16,556 nucleotides of DNA from DATJPD01 sp036394195 (GCA_036394195.1 DASWFO010000278.1:1-16556), one strand, 5' to 3'; shown: positions 7,466 to 13,920, counted from the first letter of the stretch. Program-made: numbers and translations. Notes: generated from the letters alone by a model not told the origin.

Positions 7466-8485
7466 TCACTCCGCCGCTTGGGCCAGGCCGGTGCCGACGC
7501 GGGACAGGGCGGCGGTGGCGTTGGTGTCGGCGATCAGGTGCTTGTCGGCGGCGCTGAGGCGGGCGTCGCGGAGGGCGTCCATGGTCCATTTCATGCCGAA
7601 GCCGGTGCCGTCGGAGCCCAGCACGATCTTGTCGGCGCCGTAGGCGTGCACCGCGAGCTCGATCGCGTGGGCGTCGAGCGAGTTGCAGTCGACGAGGATG
7701 CGGCTGGCGCGGATGCGCCGGCTCGGCAGCTCGTCCTGCGGCCGGTCGAGCGTGGAGCGGTGGTCGAGCCTCGAGATCTCGAACGGGATGTTGCCGCCGA
7801 GATTGTGGCTCATCATGGTGAGGTTCGGATACGGCGTCAGCGCGTCGGTCATGCAGAACGTGACCATGTTCTGCGAGAGCCGCGCCTGCATGTCGAGGGT
7901 GCCGAAGCGGCTGTGGCCGTTGTCCGACGCGTCGATGCGCGGGCGCTCCGGGTCGTCGACCAGCTTGCCGTAATGGACCAGCAGGATGGCGCGCTTGCGG
8001 TCGGCCGATTCGAGCAGCGGGCGGAACTTCAGGGCGCGCTCTGCGGTCAGGAAGCCGTCGCCGGGCAGCACCGCGCCGACCATGCCGGGGAGGCTCATGG
8101 CGCGCTCGAACTCGGCGAGCATGGCGTCGAACGTGGCGACCGGCAGGGCGGCCAGGCCGGAGAAGCGGTCGGGGTGCGCCTTGCACATCGCCGACACCTC
8201 GTCGTTGAAGGTGCGGCAGAGCGGGACCGCGTCCTGGAGCGGCATGCATTCGATGCCGTAAAACGGGGTCAGCGACAGCACGCCGCGCGAGATGCCGTTC
8301 TTGTCCATCTCGGCCAGCCGCGTCGCGACCGCGTCGAAGCCGTCGGGCAGCCAGGACCTGGTGAAGCCCGAATCCATGTAGTCGCGGCCGTCGTCGCCGC
8401 GGACGATCCGCGGCGGCGCGGTGCGGGTGCGGAAGACGTCGGCGAGGCCCTTCGGGATCCAATGGGCGTGCATGTCGATGGGCAT
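7466..8485 (-). CDS. ACMSD-type amidohydrolase / decarboxylase
   Basis: The 339-residue protein begins MPIDMHAHWIPKGLADVF, with the HxH metal motif at H6 and H8 typical of the amidohydrolase_2 family (alpha-amino-beta-carboxymuconate-epsilon-semialdehyde decarboxylase, gamma-resorcylate decarboxylase and relatives). Further metal or acid ligands are visible: H171 in LLVHYG, H227 in MMSHNLGGNIPFE and D292 in VLGSDGTGF. Typical spacer motifs such as LCRTFNDEVSAMCKAHPDRF (90-109) and GLAALPV are present. Members remove carboxyl groups or hydrolyse C-C/C-N bonds in aromatic and ring-opened intermediates. The ATG at 8485 follows GGGAGG; an upstream start would add nine residues with no ribosome site. 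Same strand as the monooxygenase and cupin, so it may act on their product. The reaction is not determined. Confidence 0.85.
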   Translation of the reverse strand: MPIDMHAHWIPKGLADVFRTRTAPPRIVRGDDGRDYMDSGFTRSWLPDGFDAVATRLAEMDKNGISRGVLSLTPFYGIECMPLQDAVPLCRTFNDEVSAMCKAHPDRFSGLAALPVATFDAMLAEFERAMSLPGMVGAVLPGDGFLTAERALKFRPLLESADRKRAILLVHYGKLVDDPERPRIDASDNGHSRFGTLDMQARLSQNMVTFCMTDALTPYPNLTMMSHNLGGNIPFEISRLDHRSTLDRPQDELPSRRIRASRILVDCNSLDAHAIELAVHAYGADKIVLGSDGTGFGMKWTMDALRDARLSAADKHLIADTNATAALSRVGTGLAQAAE

Positions 8486-9323
8486 GGGGGGTGTCCTCCC
8501 TGGGTCAAGCAATGCTAATCCCCGGCTGAGGGCAAGGCAAACGGCGGAGCTTTCAGCGGTCAGCAGTCAGCTATGACCTTGCCGTGGATGCCCGACCGGG
8601 CATCGTATCAGCAAACGAACGCCTGAAATTCACCACGGAGGCACGGAGAACACGGAGTTCGGACGAAGCTCATCTGATTCCGTGTCTTCCGTGTCTCCGT
8701 GGTGAATCCAGTAAGCCGTGGATGCCCCGAACAGCCCCCGATCAAGTCGGGGGCGGCATGACGGATCCTTCGAGACAGGTGTTCTCGCTACGCGAGAACA
8801 CCTTCCTCAGGATGAGGGCGCGCTTTTCTCTTAAAGAAGGTCCTCACCCCTGAGGAGCCCGCCGTAGCTTCAGCGAAGGCGGGCGTCTCGAAGGGTGAGA
8901 CCGCATTTCTCCCTCTCCGCCCCCCGGGGCGGAGAGGTTAGGTGAGGTGGGTCTTGTGGCACGACACCTCACCCTTCCCGCCGTTTCACCCAAGTCTTCT
9001 TCGCGCCCGCCGGCGCAGCGCAAGGGGCCCCGTTTCCCGGATCACGCCTCTCTCGTCCGCCCGTGCCTCCGCGCGAGCGGAGCGGCCTCTCCGCGCCAGC
9101 GCGGAGAGGGACAGGAGGCTGATGGCTGACGGCTGAAAGGGCAGCAAAGAAGCAATCAGCGGTCAGCACTCAGCCATACCCCTCACCCGGCGCTTCGCGC
9201 CGACCTCTCCCTCAAGGGGAGAGGTGACAGAAGCCGCGACGCTGACTGCTGATGGCTGAAAGCTGACTGCTGAAAGCTGATCACCGATGCTAAGATCGTC
9301 CAGCGTTTCGCAAAGAGGCTGTC
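8486..9323. repeat. 838-bp gene-free stretch made of interspersed repeats
   Basis: No coding region is supported. In order it holds: a CAGCGGTCAGCAGTCAGCT run (8554-8572) joined to ATGACCTTGCCGTGG and a GGATGCCCGACCGGGCATC hairpin; an inverted-repeat element with arms ATTCACCACGGAGGCACGG and CGTGTCTCCGTGGTGAAT (8628-8707); a GCCGTGGATGCCCC to GGCATGACGG block (8715-8764); two CCTTCGAGAC-type blocks in opposite orientation (8765-8815 and 8840-8896); a CCTCTCCGCC palindrome (8913-8937); a GCGCCAGCGC-centred palindrome (9087-9111); and further TCAGC-rich runs (9113-9135, 9153-9175, 9238-9281). The ribosome site AAGAGG of the next gene is at 9311-9316. Confidence 0.65.
8628..8764. repeat. Composite repeat copy 1 (inverted-arm element plus GCCGTGGATGCCC hairpin)
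   Basis: Left arm 8628-8656 and right arm 8679-8707 are near-perfect reverse complements. Seven bases later begins the GCCGTGGATGCCC module (8715-8764). The same order, right arm then short spacer then GCCGTGGATGCCC, occurs at 11051-11113, 12518-12598 and 15045-15120. Confidence 0.7.
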
Positions 9324-10673
9324 ATGTCCAGTTCCGGTGCCGTGCCGCCCGCCGCGGACCAGAGCGGGCTCATCGCCAACACCGGGATTGTGGGGCCGGT
9401 GCTGGAGTTCGACTGGGCGGACGTCGAGATCGGGGTCGGCGCCTATGACGAGGGGCCGACCGGGGTCACGGTGGTCCGCTTCAAGACGCGCTGCTCGGCC
9501 GCGGTCGACGTGCGCGGCGGCGGGCCGGGGACGGCGAGCACCGACCTGCTGCGGCTGGGCTATCCGACGCCGTTCGTCGACGCGGTCGTGTTCGCCGGCG
9601 GCTCGGCCTACGGGATGGAGACGATCACCGCGGTCGCCGGTGCCTTGAAGGACGACGGGGTGCGCAGCGGCGCCTGGGACAATGTCGCGATCGTGCCCGG
9701 CGCCATCATCTACGATTTCGGCAACCGGCGGCTGAACGAGATCTACCCCGACAAGCGGCTGGCGGTGGCGGCACTGCACGCCGCGCGGCCCGGCGTCTTC
9801 CCGCTGGGCGCGCAAGGGGCGGGCCGCATGGCCATGCAGGGCTATTACTTCCGCAGCTTCACGCATTCCGGCCAGGGCGGCGCGTTCCGCCAGCAGGGTC
9901 CGACCAAGGTCGCGGTGTTCACCGTGGTCAACGCGCTGGGCGCCGTCACCGGCCGCGACGGCAGGATGGTCACCGCGCACCCCGCCCGGTCGTGGGGCCG
10001 CGCGCAGAAGACGACGGAGCTGCTGCAGCGAGTCCCGGCGAGCCTGGCGCCGGACCCGGGAGCGAGCGCCGCCGAGCGGGCGTTCGGCGTGCCGGGCGAG
10101 CGGAACACCACGGTCAGCCTGGTGGTCACCAACCAGAAGCTCGAGAGCTGGGCGCTGCAGCGGCTGGCGGTGCAGGTCCACACGTCGATGGCGCGCGCGA
10201 TCCAGCCGTTCTCGACCATGTTCGACGGCGACACGCTGTTCGCGCTGTCGACCCAGGAGGTGGAGAACCCCGAGCTGACGCCGCTGACCCTGGGCGCGAT
10301 CGCGTCCGAAGCGATGTGGGACGCGGTGCTGGCCAGCGTGCCCGACCAGGAGAGTCCGGTGGCGCCGGCGGTGCCGGTGAGCGTGCCGGCCGATCTCCTC
10401 GCCGCTTACGCCGGCACCTACCGGTTCGGCCCGGCGGCGGAGCTGACGGCGCGGGCCGAGGGCGGGCGGCTGCTGATCCGCAGCAGCGGCACGGGCCCGG
10501 TCTTCGAGTTCGACCGCGAGACGCCGGCGGCGATGGTGCCGCTGTCGACGGGCGCGTTCTTCGCCGACGGCCGCTACAAGACGCGGATCGGGTTCACGCG
10601 CGACCCGGGCGGCCGGGTGACCGGTGCCGTGCTCAATCCCGGGCGGTGGGGGCAGAGGGGGGTGAGGAGCTAA
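9324..10673 (+). CDS. P1-family (DmpA/L-aminopeptidase-esterase type) Ntn-hydrolase with extra C-terminal domain
   Basis: The 449-residue protein has the P1 peptidase core: GLIANTGIVGPVLEFDWADV (15-34), GVTVVRFKTRCSAAVDVRGG (47-66) then GPGTASTDLL, AVVFAGGSAYGMETI (87-101), GAIIYDFGN (126-134) and GQGGAFRQQGPTKVAVFTVV (183-202). ERNTTVSLVVTNQKL (259-273) contains the N-T-T site where members of this family self-cleave to expose a Thr (or Ser) nucleophile. These enzymes cut N-terminal residues from peptides, beta-peptides or amides. After the core ends near 340, residues 355-449 form an added domain (LLAAYAGTYRFGP, then LTARAEGGRLLIRSSG, TRIGFTRDPGGRVTGAVL) resembling the DUF3471 beta domain often found after serine beta-lactamase-like domains. 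No signal peptide is visible. ATG follows AAGAGG. Flanked on both sides by repeat clusters; not obviously in an operon. Confidence 0.85.
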   Translation: MSSSGAVPPAADQSGLIANTGIVGPVLEFDWADVEIGVGAYDEGPTGVTVVRFKTRCSAAVDVRGGGPGTASTDLLRLGYPTPFVDAVVFAGGSAYGMETITAVAGALKDDGVRSGAWDNVAIVPGAIIYDFGNRRLNEIYPDKRLAVAALHAARPGVFPLGAQGAGRMAMQGYYFRSFTHSGQGGAFRQQGPTKVAVFTVVNALGAVTGRDGRMVTAHPARSWGRAQKTTELLQRVPASLAPDPGASAAERAFGVPGERNTTVSLVVTNQKLESWALQRLAVQVHTSMARAIQPFSTMFDGDTLFALSTQEVENPELTPLTLGAIASEAMWDAVLASVPDQESPVAPAVPVSVPADLLAAYAGTYRFGPAAELTARAEGGRLLIRSSGTGPVFEFDRETPAAMVPLSTGAFFADGRYKTRIGFTRDPGGRVTGAVLNPGRWGQRGVRS

Positions 10674-10745
10674 CAGCGGTCAGCAGTCAGCAAAGAAGCC
10701 GTCAGCAAAAAAGCTGTCAGCTGTCAGCAATCAGCTTTCAGCCGT
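10674..10745. repeat. Degenerate (A/G)GTCAGC-type short repeat run
   Basis: Within 72 bases the pentamer TCAGC or GTCAGC occurs about eight times (CAGCGGTCAGCAGTCAGC, then GTCAGCAAAAAAGCTGTCAG, then CAATCAGCTTTCAGC). Related runs lie at 8554-8572, 9153-9175 and, in reverse complement (GCTGACTGCTGATGGCTGA), at 9242-9281. The units are irregular, so this is not a CRISPR array. Confidence 0.6.
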
Positions 10746-11227
10746 GAGCGATGACCTTGCCGTGGATGCCCCGGACAAGCCTGGACAAGCCGGGGCATGA
10801 CAGACTTGGGCGCGATTTACACCGCAGGAATCACCACGGAGACACGGAGGCCACGGAGGGTAGCGGTGCGACTCTGACAGATGATACCAGTGCAGAACAT
10901 CCTCAGTCGTCACCCCGGCCAAGCGGCGCAGCCGCGCGAGCCGGGGTCCTCCATGCTGCCACGGGCGAGATGGACCCCGGATCTCGCTTCGCTCGTCCGG
11001 GGTGACGAGGGAAAAAGGATCGGGACTCATCTGTTGGCGCGTTCCGAACTCCGTGTTCTCCGCGTCTCCGTGGTTAATCCAAGCCGTGGATGCCCACAAC
11101 AAGTGGGGGGTGGCTGGAAGCAGCGCGCTTCCCCAAAAAGAGCCCACCTCACCCCGGCCCTCTCCGCCCTGAAGGGCGGAGAGGGGGAGTACGACGCGCG
11201 CAACGCGCCCGTTTGAAGCGCGCCCCT
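10674..11227. repeat. 554-bp gene-free stretch made of interspersed repeats
   Basis: No coding region is supported. It holds a run of degenerate TCAGC units right after the peptidase stop (10674-10745), joined to ATGACCTTGCCGTGG and a GCCCCGGACAAGCCTGGACA-type hairpin (10751-10803); the left arm of an inverted element (10829-10858) and its partner arm about 190 bp later (11051-11080); two CACCCCGG/CCGGGGTGAC blocks in inverted orientation (10912-10950 and 10970-11005) between those arms; a partial GCCGTGGATGCCC block (11083-11113); and a palindrome CCTCTCCGCCCTGAAGGGCG plus GAGAGG (11159-11184) before the DUF4168 gene end. Confidence 0.65.
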
Positions 11228-11722
11228 TTAGTGCGTCGTCCGCGGCGGGGTGTCGTCGTTGTCGTCGCTCGACTGGTCGTCGCCGCCCGGCTGCTGGGTG
11301 AGCTGGTCGCCTCCGTTCTGCTTGAGCTCCATCGCGATCTTGTGCTGGACCAGCGGATCGGATTCGGCGAGGTCGACGATCTCGTTGTACTTGTCGACCG
11401 ACAGGCCGTTCTTCTCGACCGCCTGCGCCATCTCCTCCATCGCCTTCTGCTCGGTCGCCACCTCGGCGGCGGGGCCCTGGCGCGACGCGGCCTGGACCTC
11501 GGGCAGCCATTTCATCTTCACCCGGTGCACGTCGAGGGCGGCGTGGGCGAATGCCTGGATGTCAGTGTCGTCGATGGTGGTCTGCTGGTCCATCGGGGCC
11601 TCCGAAGAAGATGAGGGGTCGGAAGAAGACGGGTTGTCGTCCGCCCGGGCGACGGGCGGGCCGAGGGCCATCGCGGCCGCCACGGCCGCGGCGAGGGAGA
11701 GGATGCGGGTGTGCGACGTCAT
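11228..11722 (-). CDS. Secreted DUF4168-type protein
   Basis: The 164-residue protein has a Sec signal peptide (MTSHTRILSLAAAVAAAMAL then GPPVARA, likely cleavage after residue 27), a Ser/Asp-rich linker (28-50), and a helical DUF4168 core. The core shows IQAFAHAALDVHRVKMKWLP (55-74), EQKAMEEMAQAVEKNGLSVD (91-110), KYNEIVDLAESDPLV (111-125) and a final helix. The spacing of F-A-x-A, M-x-x-A-V-E-x-x-G-L-S-V-x-x-Y-N-x-I and D-P is the hallmark of this family of small exported bacterial proteins of unknown function. The C-terminus (136-164) is polar, rich in Gly, Asp and Gln, and probably disordered. The ATG at 11722 follows AAAGG. No functional neighbours; it sits alone between repeat clusters. 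Confidence 0.8.
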   Translation of the reverse strand: MTSHTRILSLAAAVAAAMALGPPVARADDNPSSSDPSSSSEAPMDQQTTIDDTDIQAFAHAALDVHRVKMKWLPEVQAASRQGPAAEVATEQKAMEEMAQAVEKNGLSVDKYNEIVDLAESDPLVQHKIAMELKQNGGDQLTQQPGGDDQSSDDNDDTPPRTTH

Positions 11723-11865
11723 GATCAGCCTTTCTGAAACTCTGGGTCATCGGTGGTGAAAATAGACGCGGTGCTTGCGCACGTCTTCGCCGCGCGTTCC
11801 CCTTCTTGAGGGAATGACCCGCACCGTCGATGGTTCCGAAAAAAATGGGATGCGGAATCGCTTAC

Positions 11866-11890
11866 CACAGAGGCACAGAGGTCACAGAGG
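11866..11890. repeat. Solo left arm of the CACCACGGAGGC-type inverted element
   Basis: CTTACCACAGAGGCACAGAG followed by GTCACAG resembles the left arms at 8628 and 14990. A short opposite piece, TGTGGTGAAT, is at 11924-11933, so this may be a decayed copy just upstream of the broken GNAT gene. Confidence 0.5.
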
Positions 11891-11956
11891 ATAGGGACGG
11901 GGCTTTATTCTCGGGTCTGGGTGTGGTGAATATCTAAAAGCTTCCGGGGGGTGGTG

Positions 11957-12383
11957 ATGGCGGAGACGGTGATACGCGAGGTGCGGCGGGAGGATTTCGC
12001 GGGGTGGGCGCCGCTGTGGGCGGGGTACAACACCTTTTACAAGCGCGTCGCCCCGCCGGATGTCACGGAGACGACATGGGCGCGGTTCTTCGATGCGGCG
12101 GAGCCGGTGCATGCGCTGGTGGCCGAGGGCGGCGGCGCCTTGATCGGCCTTGCGCACTACATCTTCCACCGCAACACTTTGCTCTGACCGGCTCGCGCGT
12201 AGCCGCCACACCAACCCTACGCGCTCGCCGGCGAACGCGCATCCGCGCGTTCGGATGACTCACGGCCATCGCGTGGCCCTTGCCGCGCGCTGGCAGACCC
12301 ACGAGACCAACACGACCGCGCAGGCGCTCTACGACAAGGTCGCGAACCGGTCGGGGTTTATCGTGTATCGGAAGGATCTGTAG
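11957..12383 (+). pseudogene. GNAT-family N-acetyltransferase, broken
   Basis: The N-terminal half (11957-12187) reads MAETVIREVRREDFAGWAPL, then WAGYNTFYKRVAPPDVTETT, and FFDAAEPVHALVAEGGGALI followed by GLAHYIFHRNTLL and a stop. This is the usual N-terminus of a common GNAT family. The C-terminal end resumes in another frame at about 12290-12383 with WQTHETNTTAQALYDKVANR then SGFIVYRKDL and a TAG stop, again classic. Between them (12180-12290) the expected acetyl-CoA motif (QDLFVxxxxRGxGxGRALI) cannot be read in any frame. The region is shorter than the normal spacing and contains a hairpin GAACGCGC-ATCC-GCGCGTTC (12233-12252). I infer internal deletion plus frameshift, so the enzyme is not functional. 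The ATG at 11957 follows GGGGGG. Confidence 0.8.
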
Positions 12384-12384
12384 G
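12319..12384 (+). repeat. Direct repeat A: GNAT 3' tail
   Basis: This segment, encoding QALYDKVANRSGFIVYRKDL and the stop, is matched at 13857-13920 with about 56 of 64 aligned positions identical and one 2-base gap. Both copies are followed, after some 30 bases, by TTCGTCACCCTCGGGCTTGA. Confidence 0.85.
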
Positions 12385-12687
12385 AGCGTAAACCGCCGAG
12401 GACGCGGCGTTTTTTCTTCGTCACCCTCGGGCTTGACCCGGCTTGACCCGAGGGTCCATCCCTCCGCGTCACCATGGATTGCCCGGTCAAGCCGGGCAAT
12501 GACGCAAGGGAAAAGACTTCGTGGCCTCCGTGCCTCCGTGGTTGACCCAATATGCCGTGGATGCCCGCAACAAGTGACAACAAGTGCGGGCATGACGGAG
12601 CGGAAGAGGTCTCCACTCCTCGGTGGCATCAGTGGCCTCCACGGGTCGCGCGACCCGGCTCGGGTCGTGAACCGACGGATGGCCGGC
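12384..12687. repeat. Repeat-filled gap upstream of the toxin-antitoxin-like module
   Basis: No gene is supported. After the terminator-like stem it holds a hairpin repeat of the GIY-YIG-flank type with a doubled loop, CTTGACCCGGCTTGACCCG (12418-12459), a GCCCGGTCAAGCCGGGC hairpin (12481-12497), a solo CCTCCGTGCCTCCGTGGTTG arm (12518-12547), and a GCCGTGGATGCCCGC block with the loop unit ACAAGTG duplicated (12554-12598). The promoter of the module begins at 12688. Confidence 0.6.
12393..12415 (+). terminator. Putative Rho-independent terminator after the GNAT remnant
   Basis: A GC-rich stem (CGCCG, loop AGGACG, CGGCG) is followed directly by six T residues (12410-12415). The stem is short, so strength is uncertain. 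Confidence 0.4.
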
Positions 12688-12732
12688 TTGACATATAGCT
12701 AATTTAGCTATATTAGCTGTACTAGCCATATC
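12688..12732 (+). promoter_or_regulatory. Promoter with overlapping palindromic operator for the Phd/AbiEii-like pair
   Basis: TTGACA (12688-12693) is a perfect -35 box, and TATTAG (12711-12716) sits 17 bases later as a -10. The spacer holds the palindrome AGCTAA-T-TTAGCT (12697-12709), and related AGCTATATTAGCT and TAGCTGTACTAGC pieces run to about 12726. The stretch is A/T-rich in a G/C-rich neighbourhood. Phd-type antitoxins bind such palindromes over their own promoter, so autorepression is the natural reading. The antitoxin ATG follows at 12733 with no strong Shine-Dalgarno, so the transcript leader is very short. Confidence 0.65.
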
Positions 12733-13215
12733 ATGATCAAAGTGTCATCCACCGAATTCCAGAACGAGGTCGGCCGCTACATCGACGCGGCCCAGGCAGA
12801 GCCGGTTGTCGTCACCAGCCATGGACGCGAGAAAGCCGTTGTCATCTCTCCCGCGGAATATCGCCGGCTGACGTCGCCCGCCCCCGGCCGCCCCCCGGCC
12901 GCACGGTTGCCGGCGCCCGCCTCCCCCGGGCGGCCCCGCAATCCGGTGATGACGGCGCTGTCGGTCGTGAACACGTCGACGCCGATCATCGTCAACCGAC
13001 GGGAGCTTCGCGACGCGATTACCAATCCAAAAACGAAATATCGCGCGCAAGCCCGCCTATTGCTCAATGAACTGAGCGAGAGCACGCTGGCGGGGCTGGT
13101 CGCCAGGAAATTCGTGTCCTGGAAGGAACTCCACAAACTCGCCGAACGGGTCGGATGTGACAGCGATGAAAAAGCGGCCTTCATCCGGCGAATGGCCGGC
13201 ATCTCATTGGCTTAA
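12733..13215 (+). CDS. Phd/YefM-type antitoxin N-terminus fused to an unrecognised C-terminal domain
   Basis: Residues 1-48 of this 160-residue protein are a Phd/YefM DNA-binding domain: MIKVSSTEFQNEVGRYIDAA, then EPVVVTSHGREKAVVISPAE and YRRL. Residues 49-72 form a Pro/Ala/Arg-rich linker. Residues 73-160 (TALSVVNTSTPIIVNRRELR, then TKYRAQARLLLNELSEST, FVSWKELHKLAERVGCDSDE and FIRRMAGISLA) look alpha-helical and match no family I recognise. Ordinary Phd antitoxins are about 80-90 residues, so this is roughly double. The stop (13213-13215) lies inside the next gene, giving a 59-base overlap from the GTG start or 50 bases from the ATG. I infer that the N-terminus autoregulates the operon and the C-terminal domain neutralises the partner. 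Confidence 0.8.
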   Translation: MIKVSSTEFQNEVGRYIDAAQAEPVVVTSHGREKAVVISPAEYRRLTSPAPGRPPAARLPAPASPGRPRNPVMTALSVVNTSTPIIVNRRELRDAITNPKTKYRAQARLLLNELSESTLAGLVARKFVSWKELHKLAERVGCDSDEKAAFIRRMAGISLA

Positions 13216-13834
13216 TCTCTTCGGCCAGGCCACGGCTCTCCTCGAGCAATCCTGTCCCGGGGCCGCGTGGACCTTTGGCGGCGGCACCGCTCTTGCGCTC
13301 GGGTACGAGCACCGGATCAGCTACGATGTCGACATATTCCTGCACGACGCACAGGTTCTCCCGTACCTGGCGCCGCGTCTGAACGACATCGCCGCATCGA
13401 TCGCGCTATCGCATGAGGAAAGCGCGAACGGGCTGAAAATCGTGACCCACGGCGGTGATATCGACTTCGTCGTGACGGCGGACGTCACCGACATAGCTCC
13501 TCTCGCGACGAATATCGGCGAGACCGCAGCGTTGGTTCAGGCGCCGGCGGAAATACTTGCCAAGAAAATCCAGTATCGCGGATATCAGTTTACACATCGG
13601 GACATCTTCGATTTGGCGATGCTCCTGGAGAACGATCCCGCCCAAGTCGACGCCGCCGTGACGGCCTGCTCGAAAGACGCCATCGCTGCCGCCGCCGAGA
13701 TCATCGCCGTGCGTCTACCAACACTCTCGGACGAGCTGCCCGATTACATAAATCCGACCGCCGACTTCCGCTCGCTCATCGGACGCGCCCCCGGAGTTCT
13801 GGTCGCATTCCCGCGCGTGCGGGATTTCCTGTGA
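13157..13834 (+). CDS. AbiEii/AbiGii-type nucleotidyltransferase, putative toxin
   Basis: The protein (225 residues from GTG 13157, 222 from ATG 13166) has the AbiEii/MenT-like nucleotidyltransferase signature. This comprises FGGGTALALGYEHRISYDVD, with GGGTA at 41-45 and the metal-binding pair D57/D59, then GDIDFVV (100-106), and PAEILAKKIQYRGYQFTHRD then IFDLAMLL (130-157) with the conserved E-x-x-x-K and R-D. Characterised relatives transfer nucleotides to tRNA or other targets and stop growth until countered by their antitoxin. AbiEii is normally paired with an AbiEi winged-helix antitoxin; here the partner is a Phd-type fusion. The start lies within the antitoxin gene, so translation is probably coupled. 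All key residues are present. Growth inhibition is inferred from the family only. Confidence 0.82.
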   Translation: MTAMKKRPSSGEWPASHWLNLFGQATALLEQSCPGAAWTFGGGTALALGYEHRISYDVDIFLHDAQVLPYLAPRLNDIAASIALSHEESANGLKIVTHGGDIDFVVTADVTDIAPLATNIGETAALVQAPAEILAKKIQYRGYQFTHRDIFDLAMLLENDPAQVDAAVTACSKDAIAAAAEIIAVRLPTLSDELPDYINPTADFRSLIGRAPGVLVAFPRVRDFL

Positions 13835-13856
13835 TCGTGCGACGAGGCTCGAGCGC

Positions 13857-13920
13857 CGCAGGCGCTCTACGACAAGATCGCGACCCGGTCGGGTTTTTTC
13901 GTATCAGAAGGGTTTGTAAG
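13857..13920 (+). repeat. Direct repeat B: orphan GNAT 3' tail
   Basis: In one frame this reads QALYDKIATRSGFFV and then loses register through a 2-base deletion. It is the end of a GNAT gene with no body upstream, starting 23 bases after the stop of the nucleotidyltransferase. It matches copy A at 12319-12384, and weak similarity (ACGAG) may reach back to about 13842. Confidence 0.85.

Noticed and set aside
7478..8518. 346-residue plus-strand open frame
   Set aside because: It is antisense to the ACMSD-like hydrolase, which has a full metal-ligand set.
8942..9136. Small open frames in the 8486-9323 gap
   Set aside because: They are composed of dispersed repeat sequence and have no ribosome site or recognisable protein pattern.
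10674..10745. Possible CRISPR array from recurring GTCAGC units
   Set aside because: Units are 5-10 bases, irregularly spaced and without unique spacers of constant length; no cas genes are nearby.
12487..12729. 80-residue minus-strand open frame before the toxin-antitoxin pair
   Set aside because: It is translated through repeat modules and the AT-rich promoter of the module, with no independent coding evidence.
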